From positions 3,538,501 through 3,602,500 of the forward strand of contig NZ_CP012836.1 of NCBI RefSeq assembly GCF_001593605.1: a DNA stretch of 64,000 nt, read 5' to 3'. The translations under genes and the position numbers were made by a program. Below, piece by piece: positions 45,200 to 54,809 of this stretch. The DNA is from Algoriphagus sanaruensis (GTDB taxonomy: Bacteria; Bacteroidota; Bacteroidia; Cytophagales; Cyclobacteriaceae). The notes beneath the pieces were generated by a model. The model saw only the letters and a list, made by a program, of their open reading frames with translations. It searched no databases and had not been told where the DNA came from. Position 1 is the first letter of the stretch. Each line of letters starts with the position of its first letter.

Positions 45200-47461
45200 A
45201 TGAAAATCAATCATTCCAGGTTTTCAAGGATAATTATTATCCTTGTCCTGACCTTCTATACCCTGACGACACTAAGAGCTCAGGAAAAAAAATCAATTCA
45301 GATTATCGACCAAGAGACTGAAACCTCAATATCCAATACCCATTACAGGTATGGCAGTCAAAAAGGCATTTCAGACGAGTTGGGCAAAATTTATTTAACG
45401 CAAGAACCTGAAGCATGGCTTTTCCTTTCCCATGTAGGGTTTGGAACCTGGTCACTTAACCCAGAGCAGGTTCAACTCGCCTTAGCTTCAGGAAAAATCC
45501 TACACAAGGAGTTGATATATTCTCTCCAGCCGGTGTCTGTTATTTCCTTAAAAATGCAGGACGACAAGGACAAATCGGTATTAATTTCTGAGCAGGAGCG
45601 GCTACATCACGATGCTGGCGCTGTTCTCAGTTTAGATCCGGCTGTTTCAGGAATTCGGAAGAGTGGCAATTTTGCCTTTGATCCTGTCTTACGGGGATTT
45701 AAATACGACCAACTTAATGTAGTGATCAATGGTCTCCAATCTGCAAACGCCGCTTGCCCAAATCGAATGGACCCCCCAACCTCACAGGTTGCTCTTAATC
45801 GAATCAAAAATGTTGAAATCCTCAAAGGTCCACATGCTCTTCGCTATGGCATTGGACTCGGAGGTACAATCAATTATGTCCAAGAATCCCCAAATTTCTC
45901 GGATCAATCGGGAATGTACGGACGGGCCTCTACCCTTTATGAATCAAATGGCTCCATTTGGAGAAATGAAGGGCGAATAGGCTTTCAAGGAAAAAAATAT
46001 GACATAGGATTTCTGGGGAGTTATTCCTCAGGATCAGACTATGTAGATGGAAGCGGAAACACGATCTCTGGAAATTTCAACCGAGGAACACTTGGACTTT
46101 ATGCGGATTTGCAGCCCAAAAAGGAAGACTTGATTCAATTTTCAATTAACCGAAATTTTGCTCGTGATGTAGCATTTCCCTCCTTGGGAATGGATTTGCG
46201 GACAGATGACACTTGGATGACAAGCCTAAAACATAGTCATGCAATTACCGGAAAATCGCTGATCAATTGGACCAATTCAGCATTTTTCACCCAAGTCAAT
46301 CACCTCATGGACAACTTGCTCCGTGAACCCCGAATGATGGATATGAGCACTCCTGCCAAGACCACCACGTATGGGTTAAGAACTGAAGGGGAATGGAAAT
46401 TTGGTCTTGGAAAACTATTTGCAGGAGGTGATTTCAAGCAAGAAGGAGCAGAGGGAGCCCGAAGCCGAACCGCGCTAATGGGTCCCATGGCTGGAAAAAC
46501 GTTCTATGATAATGTCTGGCAAGATGCTCAAATTCAAAAAACAGGTTTATTCACCAACTACCTGTTTCCGATAGGTTCCAGTATTATTTCGGCAAGTGCA
46601 CGCATCGAAATTAACCAAGCATCCGCTAAGTCACCCAGTGAACAATTTGTCTTAATCCATCCTGAAAATCAAAACACCCAATTCAACCCTGGAATCAGTT
46701 TGGGAATGCAAAGGGATTTGGGAAAGGCATTTAATTTGGAAATTTGGGGAGCACGAGTTCAGCGAAGCGGTAGCCTATTAGAGCGATATGCAAATTTTCT
46801 CGCAGTAGGATTAGACCCTTGGGAGTTGGTTGGAAATCCTCAAATCAAGCCTGAAACCAATTATGAACTGGACGCAGTCCTTGGATATACTGGTGAGAAT
46901 CTCGCCCTGGAATTGACTTGGTTTGGAGCTTACCTGACAGATTACATCACCTCAGAGAAAACGGATTTTAAACCTTTACTCCCAACCAGTCCAGGAGTTA
47001 GGCAGTACATCAATATCGACAAGGCTATTAAAACAGGGGTTGAGTTTAATCTCAAACACCAAATAGGCAACCTAAGTCAGACCTTGGGAATGGCATATAC
47101 CTATGGACAAGATTTAGAACTAGCTGCCCCACTTCCAGAAATAGCCCCTTTAGACCTTCGCTATTCATTGAGAGGATATTTTTTGGAAAGAAAACTTCAA
47201 ACAGGCATCAATTTGAGACATGTTTTGCCTCAAGATCGAGTTTCAAAAGCATTTGGAGAAGGGAAAACTCCAGGCTTTACCTTATTGGATATAGATGCCT
47301 CCTATCCTATCGGAAAGCTTCTACTTCTAAAGGGAGGAGTTCAAAATCTTTTGAACGAGACCTATTATGAGCACCTCTCTCGACCTATTGGAATGAATAA
47401 AACCCCGATGTATGCACCGGGGAGAAACTTATTTTTGATGGTCAGCTTTAAGTTTGACTGA
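45200..47461 (+). CDS. oprC: TonB-dependent copper receptor (OprC-like)
   Basis: This 753-residue receptor has a signal peptide (FYTLTTLRAQ), a small N-terminal domain, a plug and a 22-strand-type barrel ending in Phe-Lys-Phe-Asp. The OprC hallmark is the plug motif AACPNRMDPP with Cys186 and Met190, matching the CxxxM copper site of OprC, and a Met-rich loop MMDMSTPAKTTTYG resembling its further copper ligands. It imports copper, or a copper chelate, across the outer membrane. It is preceded by the small Cys protein and ends at a terminator. The specific name rests on the motif, so it is less certain than the TonB family. Confidence 0.8.
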   Translation: MKINHSRFSRIIIILVLTFYTLTTLRAQEKKSIQIIDQETETSISNTHYRYGSQKGISDELGKIYLTQEPEAWLFLSHVGFGTWSLNPEQVQLALASGKILHKELIYSLQPVSVISLKMQDDKDKSVLISEQERLHHDAGAVLSLDPAVSGIRKSGNFAFDPVLRGFKYDQLNVVINGLQSANAACPNRMDPPTSQVALNRIKNVEILKGPHALRYGIGLGGTINYVQESPNFSDQSGMYGRASTLYESNGSIWRNEGRIGFQGKKYDIGFLGSYSSGSDYVDGSGNTISGNFNRGTLGLYADLQPKKEDLIQFSINRNFARDVAFPSLGMDLRTDDTWMTSLKHSHAITGKSLINWTNSAFFTQVNHLMDNLLREPRMMDMSTPAKTTTYGLRTEGEWKFGLGKLFAGGDFKQEGAEGARSRTALMGPMAGKTFYDNVWQDAQIQKTGLFTNYLFPIGSSIISASARIEINQASAKSPSEQFVLIHPENQNTQFNPGISLGMQRDLGKAFNLEIWGARVQRSGSLLERYANFLAVGLDPWELVGNPQIKPETNYELDAVLGYTGENLALELTWFGAYLTDYITSEKTDFKPLLPTSPGVRQYINIDKAIKTGVEFNLKHQIGNLSQTLGMAYTYGQDLELAAPLPEIAPLDLRYSLRGYFLERKLQTGINLRHVLPQDRVSKAFGEGKTPGFTLLDIDASYPIGKLLLLKGGVQNLLNETYYEHLSRPIGMNKTPMYAPGRNLFLMVSFKFD

Positions 47462-47466
47462 TCTAG

Positions 47467-47508
47467 ATAGACCTGTCAGGTTTTAAGAACCTGATAGGTC
47501 TTTTTTTA
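47467..47508 (+). terminator. terminator after the copper receptor
   Basis: AGACCTGTCAGGTT pairs with AACCTGATAGGTCT, followed by T7. Confidence 0.85.
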
Positions 47509-47524
47509 TACCCTCATTCTTTTT

Positions 47525-48436
47525 TCAATCATGCCGCTTTCCTTCCATTACTTTAAAAACATGAAGGAATGCAGGAAAAATCGCATCGATGGATTCGCCC
47601 GCGCCTGAACTTGATCCTGGAAGCGCTAAAACAACGGAGTCGCCGATTTGACCAACCAATGACCTGGAAAGCATGGCATAAGGTGTTCGCTGTTGACCAT
47701 AGGATCGAATTGCCTCCTCAATTCCTGGAATTCGCCGGTCTATAATTTCAGCCAAAGCTTCGGGGGTAATATCCCGAGGGGAAAGTCCAGTTCCGCCGGT
47801 AAACACGATTAGGTCAATGCCTTTCATCTGCGATTCCTTCGCCAAGGATTGAATCTGGTCTCGATCATCAGGAATGATCAATTTATCTACCACTTGAACT
47901 CCGTGCTTTTCCAACTTCTCTCGAATGATTTCTCCGGCTCGATCTTCCCCTTTTCCCGCAGAAATGGTATCCGAGCAAACCACAATCCGCGCGGAGATAG
48001 ATTTTGTAACTCCTGGAGTTCGATCTGATTTCCCACCTCGTTTTTCAACTAATTTAATTTGCTCGATAGTCACACCCTTATCGATTGGCTTGAGCATATC
48101 ATACATGGTCAAAGCCACTACCGATGCTGCATGCATGGCTTCCACCTCCACACCAGTCTTATATATGGTATGGATTTCTACAAAAATGGTGACCTCCATA
48201 TCCGATACTTCATAGTTTACCGAAGTGAATTCGACAGGAAGCGGGTGACAATCTGGAATCATATCAGCAGTTCGTTTGGCGGCAAAGAGTCCAGCCACAC
48301 GAGCACATTCCAACACATCCCCTTTAGGAACGGTACGATTTCGGATCGCCTCGATGGTTTGAGGAAGACTTACTCGGACTATAGCTTGGGCAATTGCTTT
48401 TCGAAGGGTATTGGATTTATATGTGATATCTACCAT
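47525..48436 (-). CDS. bifunctional MoaC/MoaB molybdenum cofactor biosynthesis protein
   Basis: This 303-residue protein joins MoaC (about 1-155: GLFAAKRTADMIPDCHPLPV, GVEVEAMHAASVVALTMYDM, KGVTIEQIKLVEKRGGKS) to a MoaB/MogA domain (about 160-303: FTGGTGLSPRDITPEAL). MoaC makes cyclic pyranopterin monophosphate and the MoaB part adenylates molybdopterin. This supplies the Moco used by the molybdenum hydroxylase at 35468-38223. Its ATG directly follows the stop of the upstream decarboxylase gene. MoaC and MoaB fusions are typical of Bacteroidota. Confidence 0.9.
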   Translation of the reverse strand: MVDITYKSNTLRKAIAQAIVRVSLPQTIEAIRNRTVPKGDVLECARVAGLFAAKRTADMIPDCHPLPVEFTSVNYEVSDMEVTIFVEIHTIYKTGVEVEAMHAASVVALTMYDMLKPIDKGVTIEQIKLVEKRGGKSDRTPGVTKSISARIVVCSDTISAGKGEDRAGEIIREKLEKHGVQVVDKLIIPDDRDQIQSLAKESQMKGIDLIVFTGGTGLSPRDITPEALAEIIDRRIPGIEEAIRSYGQQRTPYAMLSRSLVGQIGDSVVLALPGSSSGAGESIDAIFPAFLHVFKVMEGKRHD

Positions 48437-49696
48437 TTAGTTGGAATTAAGTGTTTTAGCCTCCACAAGATCTTGAATGAAATCTTTGAGGTGCTCGATT
48501 TCGACATGATCCATCAAGACAATTTTATACCATTGATTAGACTCGTCATGGGTTTGGGGAACAAGATTGTATTTACGGGCAATAGCAGCAGGAACGCATT
48601 CGGATCGAATAGTCACGATATTCATTTCAGGCTCTCTGAAATAAGTAATCCCTAAGTCATCCAAATGCCTGCAGAGCCAATTGGTTCTCATTTTAATGAC
48701 TGAAATTTTCTCAAACCACTTATGCGGACCATAGGTAGTAAGAATTACCCAAACGGCAACCGCATTGGCACCTGACCTACTACCACATAGCGTCAAATCC
48801 ATCCCTTCCACGTACTTGGCCTCCTCGGTGAGCACATTTTCAATCAAGCCTTTTCGACAAACAAAAATTCCCGTTCCATATGGCGCTTGTAGCATTTTGT
48901 GTGCATCAATGGTGATCGAAGAAATATTCGGATTGGTGAAATTGATCTGATTTTCAAAATCTCCAAAAGGATAGATAAAACCACCATAAGCCCCATCAAT
49001 ATGCAATCGAAACGGCAAATTGTACTCTTTCAAAACCTCGATATACACATTTGGATCATCTACTGAACCAAACATCGTCGTCCCCATATTGGATACGACT
49101 ATGAAAAACTTTTTCCCCTTAGCTAAACTCTGAGCCACACCTTCTCTGACCGCCGAAGCAGTAACTTCTCTACTTTTGGGGTCTACGGATATTTTTTCCC
49201 AGTCCAACATCAAGAGATTAGCTGCTTTCGGGATGGAATAATGAGTGTCCTCTGATGCCAAAATCACAACTTCCTCGAGTTTGGCTTGATGCTTTTTGAT
49301 GAATTCATTTCGATAAATCCACATGGCTTGGATATTCGCTTCGGTGCCTCCCGGTGAAATATACCCATCAAACTGGCCCTCTTCAATCTTGAATAAATCA
49401 ACTGCCATCATACTCAATACTTCTCGCTCGATAGCTTGTGTGCCTCTAAAGGCAAACTCCGAGGTCCCAAAAGTATGGCAACCGATATGGTTTGGGTTAG
49501 CGACGAAGGTGCTAAGCACTGGAGCTTCTCGAAGAAAAATAGCATCATTGGAAAAGACTTTATCGTCTAGTCTCGATGCTGGATATCCTAAACTTGCGTC
49601 TTTGTAAAAGTCAACGTTGTCTTTTAAGGCTTGTTGGACGCGATGAAGTCTCTCCTCGGGAGTCCACTTCTTCCAAAATTTCATCGCAATGTGCAT
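48437..49696 (-). CDS. PLP-dependent group II amino-acid decarboxylase
   Basis: This 419-residue protein belongs to the group II decarboxylases (glutamate/aspartate/aromatic amino acids). The PLP lysine motif is TIDAHKMLQAPYGTGIF, with HIDGAYGGF upstream (PLP Asp) and GYISPGGTEANIQA in the cofactor fold. The substrate cannot be read from sequence; Asp, Glu or aromatic acids are possible. It directly adjoins the moaC/moaB gene with no gap, so the two share a transcript. Confidence 0.85.
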   Translation of the reverse strand: MHIAMKFWKKWTPEERLHRVQQALKDNVDFYKDASLGYPASRLDDKVFSNDAIFLREAPVLSTFVANPNHIGCHTFGTSEFAFRGTQAIEREVLSMMAVDLFKIEEGQFDGYISPGGTEANIQAMWIYRNEFIKKHQAKLEEVVILASEDTHYSIPKAANLLMLDWEKISVDPKSREVTASAVREGVAQSLAKGKKFFIVVSNMGTTMFGSVDDPNVYIEVLKEYNLPFRLHIDGAYGGFIYPFGDFENQINFTNPNISSITIDAHKMLQAPYGTGIFVCRKGLIENVLTEEAKYVEGMDLTLCGSRSGANAVAVWVILTTYGPHKWFEKISVIKMRTNWLCRHLDDLGITYFREPEMNIVTIRSECVPAAIARKYNLVPQTHDESNQWYKIVLMDHVEIEHLKDFIQDLVEAKTLNSN

Positions 49697-49775
49697 GGTT
49701 TGCTGATTTTAGTGCTGGTAAACAAATTTAACCTAGGTCGCCTTATTCAGTCAGAAAATCCGGAAATAATTGGTC

Positions 49776-49807
49776 AAAAAAATAAGGGGCAAGCCCCTTA
49801 TTTTTTT
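49776..49807 (-). terminator. hairpin terminator overlapping the sulfatase stop codon
   Basis: ATAAGGGGC pairs with GCCCCTTAT and is flanked by A and T runs. It works in either direction and includes the TAA of the sulfatase ending at 49798. Confidence 0.8.
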
Positions 49808-51492
49808 GATTCTATCAGTTTTCTACGCTCGCGAATTTGCTCTACTCGTTCCTTACCGACTCCAAATACTTTCCCATTGTCAGCATCTTCTAAAAGCTTA
49901 TCGATGTATCCTTGGCTGATTTGTGCATTGTCTCCATACTGTTCACGAAGCTTTTCCAGTCTCTGATGAAGATCCGCTCTTACTTGAGCATAAGCAGGAT
50001 CGTCGTATACATTTTTCAATTCCTGTGGATCCTTGACGCGATCAATTAGCTCCCATTGATCTTCTACATAGTAATAGTGGATCAATTTGTATTCTTTGGT
50101 CACGATCGCATAGTGTCGATTGACCATGTGTTCGGCTGGGTATTCATAGTAATGGTAATACACCGCATCTCTGGTCCACTTCTCGGTATTTCCTGTCAAA
50201 AGTGGAATCAGACTTTCCCCTTGCATATCAGCCGGGGCAGGAACTCCAGCTGCTTCCAAAAATGTCTGAGCGAAATCCAGATTTTGAACCAAAGCATCAG
50301 AGCGTGTTCCAGGCTGAGTTTTTCCGGGCCAAGCTACCAGTAATGGGGTTTTGAAGCTTTCGTCATAGACAAAACGCTTGTCATACCACCCGTGCTCCCC
50401 AAGGTAAAATCCCTGATCCGAGGTATAGACAATGATCGTGTTTTCCATCAAGTTATTTGCTTCCAAGTAATCTAAAAGCCTTCCTACATTTTCATCTACG
50501 GCTTTGATGGTGCCGAGGTAGTCCTGCATATAGCGCTGGTACTTCCAGCGCATCTTGTCTTCATCAGTCATCGAAGGATAGTTCTTCACAAACTCCTCCT
50601 CGATCGGACCATAATATTTTCGAAAATTTTCGGCTTGGGATGGCGTAAATCGGGCGAATTCACTTTTATACCGAATTGAATCATATCCTCCCACATCGGC
50701 AATGCCCAGTTTTTTAATAATCTCGGGGCTCAGCTTATTGTCTCCCGACCAACCCATGTGCGTGAGAATGTTCATCTCGGCCTCTCCTGCCGGTGAAGTA
50801 CGACCTGAATAATCGTCAAAAAGCGTGGCCGGCTCCGCAAAAGTCCGCCGGGTAAACTCCTCCATGTGTCGCTCTGCCATCAGCCAAGGTCGGTGCGGAG
50901 ACTTGTGCAAATACATGAGCATAAATGGCCGCTCGGCTTTTCGTTCATTTTGCAGCCAATCCAACGTCATGTCGGTGACGATATCGGTCACATAGCCCTC
51001 GACTTTTATATTGCCTTCATTTTTGGTGATAAAGTCCGGATTGTAGTACGAACCCTGCCCAGGCAAAATCTTAAACTGGTCAAATCCTTTGGGATTGTTT
51101 CCAAAATGCAATTTCCCAAACATCGCCGTTTGATAACCTGCCCGTTGCAAAAGCTGTGGGAAAGTCACGTTAGTGGTATCGAAAGGAAAATGGTTATCAA
51201 TCTTTCCATTCATGTGAGAATGCTTACCCGTCAAAATGGTAGCTCGGCTAGGTGCACAGATGGAATTGGTTACCGACGCTTGGGTAAATAGCATCCCCAT
51301 CTGGGCTATCCGATCGATATTGGGGGTTTCAATAAGTCGATTATCATAAGCCGAAATAGCTTGATAAGCATGATCATCGGACATTATGAAAATGATATTC
51401 GGTCGTTTGGAATTTAATTCTTCCTGAGTTTGACAGGAAAAAAGTCCTACTAACAAGAAAGAAAAGAGAATGGAAAGGCGGGTAAACTTCAT
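49798..51492 (-). CDS. type I sulfatase, lipoprotein (first of a tandem pair)
   Basis: This 564-residue lipoprotein (lipobox LFSC) has a full sulfatase core: metal site IMSDDHAYQAISA and formylglycine motif NSICAPSRATILTGK with Cys79. It is closely related to the neighbour at 51531-53222, so a tandem duplication is likely. As a type I sulfatase it removes sulfate from a glycan or other ester. It is 38 bp downstream of its paralogue, on the same strand. Confidence 0.93.
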   Translation of the reverse strand: MKFTRLSILFSFLLVGLFSCQTQEELNSKRPNIIFIMSDDHAYQAISAYDNRLIETPNIDRIAQMGMLFTQASVTNSICAPSRATILTGKHSHMNGKIDNHFPFDTTNVTFPQLLQRAGYQTAMFGKLHFGNNPKGFDQFKILPGQGSYYNPDFITKNEGNIKVEGYVTDIVTDMTLDWLQNERKAERPFMLMYLHKSPHRPWLMAERHMEEFTRRTFAEPATLFDDYSGRTSPAGEAEMNILTHMGWSGDNKLSPEIIKKLGIADVGGYDSIRYKSEFARFTPSQAENFRKYYGPIEEEFVKNYPSMTDEDKMRWKYQRYMQDYLGTIKAVDENVGRLLDYLEANNLMENTIIVYTSDQGFYLGEHGWYDKRFVYDESFKTPLLVAWPGKTQPGTRSDALVQNLDFAQTFLEAAGVPAPADMQGESLIPLLTGNTEKWTRDAVYYHYYEYPAEHMVNRHYAIVTKEYKLIHYYYVEDQWELIDRVKDPQELKNVYDDPAYAQVRADLHQRLEKLREQYGDNAQISQGYIDKLLEDADNGKVFGVGKERVEQIRERRKLIESKK

Positions 51493-51530
51493 AGGTTATT
51501 TAGGTTTGGATACTGGTAATTACAGAAAAA

Positions 51531-53222
51531 TCATTGCTTTTGATTTTTTCGATCCTCGAGGATTTTCTGGGTAACTTCTTTATTCGATCCACCAAACTGC
51601 TGTCGCTCTTCCAACCGATCCAAATAGCGATCAATGTAGCTTTGCGAAAGCTCCTTACTGTCTCCGTATTTTTCCCTTAAGCCATCGAGTTTGCGATGCA
51701 ATTCATTCTTGATTTCGGTGAAGGCAGGATCATCGTACACGTTTTTAAGTTCCTGAGGATCCTTAATTCGATCGATCAGTTCCCACTCGTCGGTATCAAA
51801 ATAGTAATGTGTGAGCTTGTATTCTTTGGTCACAATGGCATAATGTCTTTTCACCATGTGAACCGATGGATACTCGTAATAGTGGTAATACACTGCATCC
51901 CGAGTCCATTTTTCAGTATTGCCCGTAAGAAGTGGAACCAGACTTTCTCCCTGCATATCTGCCGGCGCAGGGATTCCTGCCGCATCCAAAAATGTCTGTG
52001 CAAAATCCAGATTTTGTACCATCTCATCGGTCTTACTTCCTGCCTTCACCTTGCCCGGCCAAGCTACAAGCAAAGGCGTTTTGAAGCTTTCATCATAGAC
52101 AAATCGCTTGTCAAACCATCCATGCTCACCCAGGTAAAATCCCTGATCGGACGTGTATACAATGATGGTGTTTTCCATCAAGTTATTGTCCTCCAAATAA
52201 TCGAGAACCCTACCCACATTCTCATCCACTGCCTGAATCGTACCTAAGTAATCCTGCATGTAGCGCTGATAGCGCCATTGCATTTTTTCCTTTTCGGTCA
52301 TAGTCGGGAAAGCTTTTTTGAACTCCTCGTTCATCGGCCCATACACCGCATCCCAATTGGCGCGCTGAGTAGGATTTAAGCGACCTACCTCTCGCTGAAA
52401 AGCTCCTTTGTCCCATCCCGAGGCATCTGGAATTCCTAATTCATCCATGACCTCAGGATAAATTTTGGAATCTCCCGCCCAGTTCATGTGCTTCAGAAGG
52501 TTCATCTCGGCCTCTTTGGCCGCTCGACCCCGACCGGAATAATCGTCAAAAAGGGTAACCGGCTCAGGAAAGGTCCGCTTCGCAAAATCTGCAATATGCC
52601 GCTCCGCAGGAAGCCATTCACGATGTGGTGCTTTATGAAGATAGAAAAGCAAGAAAGGCTGATCCGCTTTGCGCTCGTTTTGTAACCAATCCAAGGTCAT
52701 ATCTGTGATGATATCGGTCACGTAACCTTCGACCTTGATATTTCCTTCGTTTTTGGTAATAAAATCGGGATTGTAATAAGCGCCTTGACCCGGTAAAATC
52801 TTGAATTGATCAAAGCCTTTGGGGTTATTGCCAAAGTGAAGCTTGCCAAACATAGCCGTCTGATAGCCTGCTTGCTGAAAAAGCTGAGGGAAAGTCACAT
52901 TGGTTGTATCGAATGGAAAGTCGTTGTCAATCTTCCCATTTAAATGACTGTGCTTACCTGTCAAAATCGTCGCCCGGCTTGGTGCACAAATAGAATTGGT
53001 CACCGTCGCATTGGTAAACAACATCCCCATCTTGGCAATCCGATCAATATTTGGAGTTTCAATCAAATGATTGCTGTAAGCCGAAATAGCCTGATAAGCA
53101 TGGTCATCCGACATGATAAAGATGATGTTGGGCGGAGGGGTAGCTTGATTTTGAGTTGTTTCTGAACAGGCAATTAAACCAAGCACGAAAACCCATAAAA
53201 TCAAAAATTTCAATCTGGACAT
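51531..53222 (-). CDS. type I sulfatase, lipoprotein (second of the pair)
   Basis: This 563-residue lipoprotein starts at 53222 (MSRLKFLILW, lipobox LIAC), not 18 codons upstream, where no signal peptide could form. The active site is NSICAPSRATILTGK with Cys79. It matches the preceding sulfatase nearly throughout (for example FPQLFQQAGYQTAMFGKLHF), diverging most in the middle (about 230-290). The substrate may differ between the two. Confidence 0.92.
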   Translation of the reverse strand: MSRLKFLILWVFVLGLIACSETTQNQATPPPNIIFIMSDDHAYQAISAYSNHLIETPNIDRIAKMGMLFTNATVTNSICAPSRATILTGKHSHLNGKIDNDFPFDTTNVTFPQLFQQAGYQTAMFGKLHFGNNPKGFDQFKILPGQGAYYNPDFITKNEGNIKVEGYVTDIITDMTLDWLQNERKADQPFLLFYLHKAPHREWLPAERHIADFAKRTFPEPVTLFDDYSGRGRAAKEAEMNLLKHMNWAGDSKIYPEVMDELGIPDASGWDKGAFQREVGRLNPTQRANWDAVYGPMNEEFKKAFPTMTEKEKMQWRYQRYMQDYLGTIQAVDENVGRVLDYLEDNNLMENTIIVYTSDQGFYLGEHGWFDKRFVYDESFKTPLLVAWPGKVKAGSKTDEMVQNLDFAQTFLDAAGIPAPADMQGESLVPLLTGNTEKWTRDAVYYHYYEYPSVHMVKRHYAIVTKEYKLTHYYFDTDEWELIDRIKDPQELKNVYDDPAFTEIKNELHRKLDGLREKYGDSKELSQSYIDRYLDRLEERQQFGGSNKEVTQKILEDRKNQKQ

Positions 53223-53366
53223 AGAGCGAAAGGAAGAATTTTGGAACAAGTAATCACTCGAATAAATAGAAGCCAAACCCTTTATGATTAGCGGGGAAAA
53301 TTTATTCTTGTTTAATTTAAAAAAACAAAATAAAGAAAAGACAGCCTAGTCCATCTCCCAATTTTC

Positions 53367-54809
53367 ATGAAGTATTTGATTCTGATCTGCTATTTACTTT
53401 TTGCTAACCCTCTATTTTCTCAGGAAAAAAGGCCCTTGAATGTGCTAATCATTATCGCTGATGATCTTAATACTGGGGCTTTAGGCACTTATGGAAATCG
53501 CCTAATGCAAACCCCTTCCATTGACCAACTGGCCAAAGATGGATTTACTTTTAAAAACACCTACTCTCAGTTTCCAGTTTGCGGACCTTCCCGGGCTTCT
53601 CTTCTTTTCGGATATTATCCAACTGCCACAGAAACTTATGGATATACCAGCGGCCGCGAAAATGTGGGACCACAACGTGAATCTCTTCCTCAATTCTTCA
53701 AAAACAGGGGATACTATACAGCGAGAGTAAGTAAAATATTCCACATGGGTGTGCCCGGTGATATCGAATCAGGAAGCGATGGACAGGATGATGAAGCTTC
53801 TTGGACTGAACGATTTAACTCCCCAGGTCCGGAATGGAAATCACCAGGAAAGGCAGAACTGGTTCAGAAAAATCCTGATGGACTGATAGAACGAAAAGGA
53901 GGAAATGTGATGACGATCGTGGAAGCGGATGGAGGCGATCTATCCCAATCCGATGGAATCACAGCTGAAAAGGCCGTTGAACTGATCCGAACTCACAAAA
54001 ACTCGCCTTTCTTCTTGGCTGTAGGACTTGTTCGGCCTCATGTACCCTTTGTTGCTCCAAAAGAATATTTCCTTCCGTATCCTTGGCAGAATATTCAACC
54101 ACCACCCATTATTCCGAATGACTGGGAAGACATCCCCGCCAAGGGAATCAATTATGTTACCACTCAAAATTCGGAGATGAATTTTATGCAGAAGCAAAAG
54201 GCCATCGCTGGGTATTATGCTTCAGTAACCTTCATGGATCAGCAGGTTGGAAAAATCCTCCAGACCTTGAAAGAAGAACATTTGGATGAACATACACTAG
54301 TAATATTTACGTCTGACCACGGATTTCATCTTGGCGAACACGATTTTTGGATGAAAGTATCCTTGAAAGAGGAATCGGTGAAGGTTCCATTAATTTTTAG
54401 AGGACCAAATATTCCAAAAGGATCGACTTCTTCCTTTGCAGAACTAGTTGACCTTTTTCCTACCATTTTGGACTTAACTGAACACAACATTCCAGAACGG
54501 CTCCAAGGAGAAAGCTTAGTTCCCGTGATGCATGACCCTAAGTCTATCATAAAGGACCTGGCGTTTTCAGTAAGCCTTAATGGAAAGGCCTTTTTGGTAC
54601 GTACTTCGGATTGGGCTTATATCCAATATGGGGAACAAGGAGAAGATGGGATGGAGCTTTTTGACATGAAAGAAGACCCGTATCAATACACCAATTTGGC
54701 TTATCTTGAAAAATACAAAACCAAACTTCAAGAAATGAAGTCCTTACTTTCCCAAAAAATCCAGACTGTCAGGCAAAATGACCTTCAAAAAACATATTCC
54801 CATGATTAG
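53367..54809 (+). CDS. exported sulfatase, iduronate-2-sulfatase-like
   Basis: This 480-residue protein has a signal peptide (LFANPLFSQ). The core motif is VCGPSRASLLFGYYPT with Cys72, and the metal site is IADDLNTGALGTYGN. This pattern fits iduronate-2-sulfatase-like enzymes (GPSR, HVPFVAPKEY). It overlaps the next sulfatase by 8 bp and is divergent from the pair on the minus strand. Confidence 0.9.
   Translation: MKYLILICYLLFANPLFSQEKRPLNVLIIIADDLNTGALGTYGNRLMQTPSIDQLAKDGFTFKNTYSQFPVCGPSRASLLFGYYPTATETYGYTSGRENVGPQRESLPQFFKNRGYYTARVSKIFHMGVPGDIESGSDGQDDEASWTERFNSPGPEWKSPGKAELVQKNPDGLIERKGGNVMTIVEADGGDLSQSDGITAEKAVELIRTHKNSPFFLAVGLVRPHVPFVAPKEYFLPYPWQNIQPPPIIPNDWEDIPAKGINYVTTQNSEMNFMQKQKAIAGYYASVTFMDQQVGKILQTLKEEHLDEHTLVIFTSDHGFHLGEHDFWMKVSLKEESVKVPLIFRGPNIPKGSTSSFAELVDLFPTILDLTEHNIPERLQGESLVPVMHDPKSIIKDLAFSVSLNGKAFLVRTSDWAYIQYGEQGEDGMELFDMKEDPYQYTNLAYLEKYKTKLQEMKSLLSQKIQTVRQNDLQKTYSHD

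Noticed and set aside
48059..48655. Plus-strand frame of 198 codons
   Set aside because: It is antisense to the MoaC/MoaB fusion and the decarboxylase genes, both of which have strong motifs.
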